Positions 31,130 through 35,155 of a stretch of DNA of 35,155 nucleotides are shown in pieces. The notes beneath the pieces are model-generated. The model searched no databases, was not told the DNA's origin, and was given only the letters and a program-made list of their open reading frames with translations. This stretch comes from Collinsella aerofaciens (GTDB taxonomy: Bacteria; Actinomycetota; Coriobacteriia; Coriobacteriales; Coriobacteriaceae), in NCBI RefSeq assembly GCF_015670795.1, contig NZ_JADPCJ010000027.1, positions 1 to 35,155 of the forward strand. The letters run 5' to 3'. A program made the translations under genes and the position numbers. The stretch's first letter is position 1; each line of letters starts with the position of its first letter.

Positions 31130-31714
31130 TTACAGCTTGTTAGCGATCTTCTTTGCCGTGCGCTTGACGCCGGCCACAAGACCCCCCGCGGGATGCTCCT
31201 TTTCGTATGCTAGACGCTTCTCGCGCTTGGCGTACTCTTCGACGATGATGTCGCCATACTCGTCTTCGATCTTGTCGAAGAAGTCGACGGCGCCCTTAAT
31301 TTCCTCAGCGGTCGGGTGTCCCTTCTGGACGCCGCCGGTAATCTTGAACGGACCCCATGTGTCAAATCCGGGGCAGCCGTAGACACCCATAAAGATGGCC
31401 TGCCTCATGCGGCAGATGCCATCGATATCCTTGCCGTACCACTTGTTTTTGCCACCGTAGGTCATAAGGCCAAACACCTTGTCCTGCGGCTGCAGCACGT
31501 TCGTGAGCACGCGCGCCATATCTTTGTCGATCTCGGAGTAATAAATGCCCGTGGCGACGCCGATCAGATGGTATTCGTGCAGGTCGGGGTACTCGTTTTT
31601 ACCGAGTGACTTCACGTCGAGGGTATCGATTTCGGGGTGCGCCTCGACGATGGCGTCCACGAGCTTTTTCGTATTGCCGTGGTGGCGTGAGGCATAAAGG
31701 ATGATGGTTCGCAT
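31130..31714 (-). CDS. flavodoxin-family protein
   Basis: The ATG at 31712-31714 follows GAAAGG and gives 194 aa. The FMN phosphate loop is ILYASRHHGNTKKL; then GVATGIYYSEIDKDM and LMTYGGKNKWYG fit the flavodoxin fold. After about residue 150 there is a charged helical tail ending in KRTAKKIANKL. It may shuttle electrons or act as a quinone or protoporphyrinogen-type reductase. It is transcribed against the sugar genes on both sides. Confidence 0.88.
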   Translation of the reverse strand: MRTIILYASRHHGNTKKLVDAIVEAHPEIDTLDVKSLGKNEYPDLHEYHLIGVATGIYYSEIDKDMARVLTNVLQPQDKVFGLMTYGGKNKWYGKDIDGICRMRQAIFMGVYGCPGFDTWGPFKITGGVQKGHPTAEEIKGAVDFFDKIEDEYGDIIVEEYAKREKRLAYEKEHPAGGLVAGVKRTAKKIANKL

Positions 31715-31870
31715 AAGAAGGCCTTTCAGCTGTAATTGCATCAATGTCTGTATGGTACCCCGTTGCATGCCTGGGAAACCGGACGCATCGATGAACGTGC
31801 GGGTTTGTCCTTTGGTCAGGGCCGAGACGGGTTCTTGCGAGCAAAAAGCAGTTGTTCGAAAGGATGGACA

Positions 31871-32752
31871 ATGGAATACGCTCTCTCCAACGATTCGATT
31901 TCTATCAAGGTCTCCACGGCCGGCGGCTCGTTTACCTCGATTGAGGCTGGAGGTCGCGAGTACTTGTGGCAGGGCGATCCCGCCGTGTGGTCCGGCCAGG
32001 CACCGATTTGCTTCCCGATTTGCGGAGGTTTGCGCGATAACAGCGCCATGACGTTTGCCGGACATCATGTGAAGCTCGCCCGCCACGGCTTTGCGCGCAA
32101 GCAGGAGTGGAAGCTGTTGAGCCAAAGCACAAACGAGCTGGCTATGTGCCTGGCATCCGAGGATAACGCCGCGCTGCTGAGCGATTATCCGTATCCGTTT
32201 AAACTTGTCGCCCGCTATACGCTCGAGGACGCCGCCGTGCGTGTCTCCTATGAGGTTACCAACGAGGGCACCGAGGACATGCCTTTCTTTATCGGTGGAC
32301 ACCCCGGCTTTAGGTGTCCGCTCGACGAGGGTGAGTCCTATACGGACTACGAGTTGCGTTTTGAGAAAGACGAGGCTGCGGAGCTCTGCACCGCCGTTCC
32401 CTCGACCGGATTGATTGATGTAGCTAACCGCTCCAAGAACCCCATGGTGGGAAAGACGCTGCCCCTGTCGCATGAGCTCTTCGATTTTGCGGAGACCATC
32501 TTTGACGTGCTCGAGAGCCGTCGGATTACGCTTTCCAAAAAGGGCGAGGACAAGGGCGTTCGCCTGAGCTTTGAGGGCTTCCCGTACCTCATTGTGTGGA
32601 GCAAGCCCGAGGGCGATTTTGTGGCAGTTGAGCCCTGGGGCGGCCTTTCGACCTGCTCCGATGAGGACGACGTGCTTGAGCATAAGCGCGGCTGCCTTGT
32701 CGCCAAGCCCAAGGAGACCGTCGTTCGCTCGTTCACGATTGAGATTCTGTAA
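31871..32752 (+). CDS. aldose 1-epimerase family protein (LacX-like)
   Basis: The ATG at 31871 follows GAAAGGATGG and gives 293 aa; an in-frame extension upstream is not protein-like. The galactose mutarotase fold is shown by ICFPICGG, ARHGFARKQEW, the catalytic His in IGGHPGFRCP and the acid in FVAVEPWGG. It would interconvert the anomers of a hexose or amino sugar. LacX proteins sit beside tagatose-6-phosphate kinase in lactococcal lac operons, and here the kinase follows after 59 bp. Confidence 0.9.
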   Translation: MEYALSNDSISIKVSTAGGSFTSIEAGGREYLWQGDPAVWSGQAPICFPICGGLRDNSAMTFAGHHVKLARHGFARKQEWKLLSQSTNELAMCLASEDNAALLSDYPYPFKLVARYTLEDAAVRVSYEVTNEGTEDMPFFIGGHPGFRCPLDEGESYTDYELRFEKDEAAELCTAVPSTGLIDVANRSKNPMVGKTLPLSHELFDFAETIFDVLESRRITLSKKGEDKGVRLSFEGFPYLIVWSKPEGDFVAVEPWGGLSTCSDEDDVLEHKRGCLVAKPKETVVRSFTIEIL

Positions 32753-32811
32753 TTCCGTTTTGTCGACTCGTATCGCGAGGCATAAGGAGCCTGCGAGATA
32801 AGGAGCTAAAA

Positions 32812-33747
32812 ATGATCCTCACCGTTACGATGAACCCGTCTGTCGATACGCGCTATCAGCTCGATGAGCTCATTATCGACGACGTCAACCGTGTGACGCC
32901 CGAAAAGACCGCCGGCGGCAAGGGCCTCAACGTGGCCCGTGTGCTGGGTCAGCTGGGCGACGACGTTGTGGCAACCGGTCTGCTCGGCGGCCACATGGGC
33001 GCCTACATGGCTGAGCTCATGGACGCCAACGGTATTAACAACGACTTTGTGCCCATCAAGGGCGAGACTCGCATTTGCCTTAACATTCTCCACGCCGGCA
33101 ACCAGACCGAGCTGCTCGAGAGCGGCCCGACAATTGCCCCCGAGGAGCTCGATGCCTTTACCGCCAAGTTTACCGAGCTTGCGGCCAAGGCCGACGTTGT
33201 CACCATTTCGGGTTCTCTGCCCCGCGGTGTCGAGGCAGACTACTATGCCAAGATCACGGGCATTGCCGAGAACGCCGGCGCCAAGGTGCTGCTCGATACC
33301 TCGGGTGCTTCGCTCGAGGCCGCGCTCAAGTCCGAGATTAAGCCCGAGCTGGTCAAGCCTAACCTGACCGAGATCAACGGCCTTCTGGGCACGAGCTTTA
33401 CCACCGACGATGTGGACGAGCTCCGCGCCGCGCTCGCCTCTGATGCCCGCTTCTCCGATATCCCCTGGGTCGTCGTGTCCATGGGCGCTGCCGGCTCCGT
33501 TGGCTTCCACAATGGCCGTGCGTTCCGCGCAAAGACGCCCGATATCCCCGCCGTTAACGCCACGGGCTCTGGTGACTCCACCATCGCAGGCTTCGCACAT
33601 GCCATCGCTGCTGGCGCAGACGACGAGACGGTGCTGCGTACCGCCAACACCTGCGGCAAGCTCAACGCCATGGATCCCATGACCGGCCATCTGGTCATGG
33701 ATCGTTGGGACGAGGTCTACAACGGCGTTGTCGTGACCGAGCTGTAA
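32812..33747 (+). CDS. lacC: tagatose-6-phosphate kinase (PfkB family)
   Basis: The 311-aa protein has TVTMNPSVDTRYQLDEL, the AGGKGLNVARVL ribokinase motif, the KPNLTEINGLLG segment and the catalytic NATGSGDSTIAGF with Asp at residue 255. 1-Phosphofructokinases are very similar, but the Aga context and LacX neighbour favour tagatose-6-phosphate as substrate. The product would be tagatose-1,6-bisphosphate; the aldolase is not in the window. RBS AAGGAG. Confidence 0.87.
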   Translation: MILTVTMNPSVDTRYQLDELIIDDVNRVTPEKTAGGKGLNVARVLGQLGDDVVATGLLGGHMGAYMAELMDANGINNDFVPIKGETRICLNILHAGNQTELLESGPTIAPEELDAFTAKFTELAAKADVVTISGSLPRGVEADYYAKITGIAENAGAKVLLDTSGASLEAALKSEIKPELVKPNLTEINGLLGTSFTTDDVDELRAALASDARFSDIPWVVVSMGAAGSVGFHNGRAFRAKTPDIPAVNATGSGDSTIAGFAHAIAAGADDETVLRTANTCGKLNAMDPMTGHLVMDRWDEVYNGVVVTEL

Positions 33748-33793
33748 GAGGTTGTGTTGTGGCTCCGGCATCGGTCGTTTGCTTGTGGTTGGA

Positions 33794-33919
33794 GTCGACG
33801 ACAAGTGCAGTAGCATTATGCCGGGGCGCGACGCCGACTTTGTCGTGTTCAGTCCCGACCTTACTCTGGTCGAGACGTGTGTGGGCGGCAACAGCGTCGG
33901 CAATGCGCTTGCCGAGTAG
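33794..33919 (+). pseudogene. 3'-terminal remnant of a second nagA-type gene
   Basis: Forty-one codons before a TAG read DDKCSSIMPGRDADFVVF, then SPDLTLVETCVGGNSVGNAL, AE. The nagA at 29885 ends EDKCGSIMPGRDADFVVFDH, then ELTLVETYVGGQSVGNAFTE. There is no start codon with a binding site, and the frame upstream shows no further similarity. Most DNA differences from nagA are at third positions, so the fragment comes from a diverged paralog rather than a fresh copy. It lies between lacC and the YhcH-family gene. Confidence 0.88.
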
Positions 33920-33951
33920 CCGCCAAGGAAACGATCCGAGAGGGGATTTAG

Positions 33952-34425
33952 ATGATTTACGGTGCACTAGGCGATATCGAGGAGTACCGCGGAATGCTCA
34001 AGGGCCTCGACGTGCTGATCGATTGGCTCGAGGAGAACGACCCGGCGGAGCTCGAGGTCGGCAGCCATCCGATTCTGGGCGACAAGGTCTTTGCGAACGT
34101 CATGGCTCCCACGACGCGTCCCGAGGCCGAGGCTCACTACGAGACGCACCAGCGCTATCACGACCTGCAGATCGACATTGAGGGTCGCGAGGCCTTTAAG
34201 GTTGCCACGGGCAGCCTGACGCTGGTTCAGGAGTTTGACGAGAAGGACGACTACGATCTGGTCGATTCCGACGCCTCGATTGCCGGCGATCTTGCTGACG
34301 ACAAGTTTGCGCTGTTTGTTGCCGGCGAGCCTCACATGCCCACGCTCGAGTTCCCAGGCGATGGCGCGCAGCCTGTCAAGAAGATCTGCTTTAAGCTGCT
34401 TGCAGACGCTTACTGGGAGGAGTAG
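33952..34425 (+). CDS. YhcH/YjgK/YiaL-family protein (EbgC-like, probable sugar anomerase)
   Basis: The 157-aa cupin-type protein has THQRYHDLQIDIEGREAF and GEPHMPTLE, which hold the metal-binding His and Glu of the family. Members include E. coli YhcH (NanQ), assigned as an N-acetylneuraminate anomerase, and EbgC, a subunit of evolved beta-galactosidase. In this setting it may mutarotate an amino sugar or sialic acid. GAGAGGGG precedes the ATG. Confidence 0.87.
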   Translation: MIYGALGDIEEYRGMLKGLDVLIDWLEENDPAELEVGSHPILGDKVFANVMAPTTRPEAEAHYETHQRYHDLQIDIEGREAFKVATGSLTLVQEFDEKDDYDLVDSDASIAGDLADDKFALFVAGEPHMPTLEFPGDGAQPVKKICFKLLADAYWEE

Positions 34426-34484
34426 CGCGCTGCTCGGCTGAGCTGTTCGTGTTGCGAGCGCTATCCCTTGAGGGAGCGCGCTTG

Positions 34485-34545
34485 GGCCCCGCTGATCGCA
34501 GTTTCCCGTTTGGGAGGCCGCGGTTGGCGGGGCCTTTTGTTGTTT
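34485..34545 (+). terminator. terminator after the YhcH-family gene
   Basis: GGCCCCGC pairs with GCGGGGCC, with an inner TCCC-GTTT-GGGA, followed by TTTTGTTGTTT. Another hairpin, ATCCCT/AGGGAG, lies just upstream at about 34461-34476. Confidence 0.88.
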
Positions 34546-34677
34546 GAGCTGGATTCATTGGAGCGGCCAAATTAGGCTGAACGACGCAGTTATTGAGACA
34601 CGATTGATGCTAAATGGATTGAAGAATAATTAAAATAGCTGTGGATACGAGAAATAGCTAATTGATGGGAGCTCTTT

Positions 34678-35136
34678 ATGGGACTCAGCACAACCGCCTT
34701 AATTCCTAGGCGCGCTTTCTTGGCGTTGGGGCTCGCAGCTGGTTCTGCTTGCCTTACCGCTTGCTCCGGGAAGGGGAGCTATGATGATGGTTACGCTGCG
34801 GGCTATGCTGCTGCTCAGGCAGACGCTGCCGGAAAAGAAAAAGATGTCAGCGGCGGGAACGGCGATATCCCAGCATCGGGTATTGAGTACACCATCACGG
34901 GGGCGCAGCGCGGAGTAGAGCAGCTTGATCACAGTAAGTCGCTTTTGATTTTGAATGTAACTGCTAAAAATGTGTCGGACGATCTGCAAGATGCACATTT
35001 TGCAGGTAATGAAATTCTAGCATTCCAAGATGGAAAGGGACTTAATTCGGGCGTGCTTGTGGAAGGCCTTGATCTTCCCCTTGATTATCAACTTTATCCG
35101 AACACCTCCCACATTCATCCGCACATGTGCGGATGA
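34678..35136 (+). CDS. lipoprotein, DUF5067-like, cut short at its 3' end
   Basis: The frame starts at an ATG after GGGAG. The signal has RR at 11-12 followed by AFLALGLAAG and the lipobox LTAC with Cys at 29, so Tat-dependent export as a lipoprotein is possible. A short Gly/Tyr/Ala/Asp stretch and then SGIEYTITGAQRG with a beta-sandwich-like pattern recall the DUF5067 family. The frame runs into a perfect palindrome at 35107 and stops inside it at 35136, where the family would be expected to continue. The last ten residues are therefore encoded by the palindrome, and the gene is broken or misassembled here. Confidence 0.6.
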   Translation: MGLSTTALIPRRAFLALGLAAGSACLTACSGKGSYDDGYAAGYAAAQADAAGKEKDVSGGNGDIPASGIEYTITGAQRGVEQLDHSKSLLILNVTAKNVSDDLQDAHFAGNEILAFQDGKGLNSGVLVEGLDLPLDYQLYPNTSHIHPHMCG

Positions 35137-35144
35137 ATGTGGGA
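35107..35144. repeat. 38-bp perfect palindrome at the window edge
   Basis: TCCCACATTCATCCGCACA is followed at once by its exact reverse complement, with no loop. It interrupts the lipoprotein gene 11 bp before the window ends. It is either a small palindromic insertion or a fold-back artefact at a contig end. Confidence 0.75.
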
Positions 35145-35155
35145 ACCCGATACCC

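Noticed and set aside
33705..34181. 158-residue frame over the region after lacC
   Set aside because: It is a different frame from the recognisable nagA remnant and from the YhcH-family gene, and has no homology or binding site.
1..35155. tRNA, rRNA, CRISPR arrays, integrase or phage genes
   Set aside because: Searched by eye for T-loop motifs, regular direct repeats with spacers and recombinase motifs; none was found.

Overview
The window is high-GC, densely coded bacterial DNA with strong AGGAGG-type ribosome binding sites and some GTG/TTG starts. Several things point to a gut coriobacterium of the Collinsella type: the codon bias, the gene set, a mannose-family PTS for amino sugars, and a Coriobacteria-style archaeal-like topoisomerase I. 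This assignment is inference from protein style; no rRNA or other marker is present. The odd length and a perfect palindrome at the right edge suggest a contig end there.

Region 1 (1-7500) is housekeeping: a small unknown protein, a subgroup Ic aspartate aminotransferase, a STAS protein, a TatB-like/TatC pair, hypA-hypB for nickel insertion, and topoisomerase I, closed by a strong terminator. Region 2 (7500-8750) is a zinc-ribbon membrane protein on the minus strand with a different long inverted repeat on each side. Region 3 (8750-13220) is tmk-holB-ricT-comF, close to the tmk...holB-yaaT order of Firmicutes. Region 4 (13230-16200) is less ordinary: an AbiEi-like/DUF559-like putative nuclease, a 217-bp element with 33-bp perfect inverted ends, and a consensus promoter followed by a 330-nt structured leader or RNA ahead of an orphan solute-binding lipoprotein. 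Region 5 (16400-22740) has hpf, degV, a beta-hydroxyacid dehydrogenase with a Cys/His-rich tail, a membrane protein, a HEAT-like protein, an NAD-type isocitrate dehydrogenase and an anchored SurA-like protein.

Region 6 (22774-24362) is an XRE regulator plus DUF2975 membrane protein pair, followed by a 700-bp gene-free regulatory stretch with cre-like and other palindromic sites. Region 7 (24363-34425) is an N-acetylgalactosamine/galactosamine utilisation locus: PTS EIIA, YajC, EIIB, EIIC and EIID; a GntR/UTRA regulator; AgaS deaminase/isomerase; an N-acetylhexosamine-6-phosphate deacetylase; a flavodoxin on the minus strand; a LacX-like epimerase; tagatose-6-phosphate kinase; a remnant of a second deacetylase gene; and a YhcH/YiaL-family protein. 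Together they would import GalNAc as GalNAc-6-P, deacetylate it, deaminate and isomerise it to tagatose-6-P, and phosphorylate that to the bisphosphate. The aldolase is not in the window. An identical 13-bp core operator (TGGTTACTACCAG) lies in front of the PTS operon and in front of agaS, which ties both to the GntR regulator between them. The window ends in a lipoprotein gene cut short by a perfect 38-bp palindrome.
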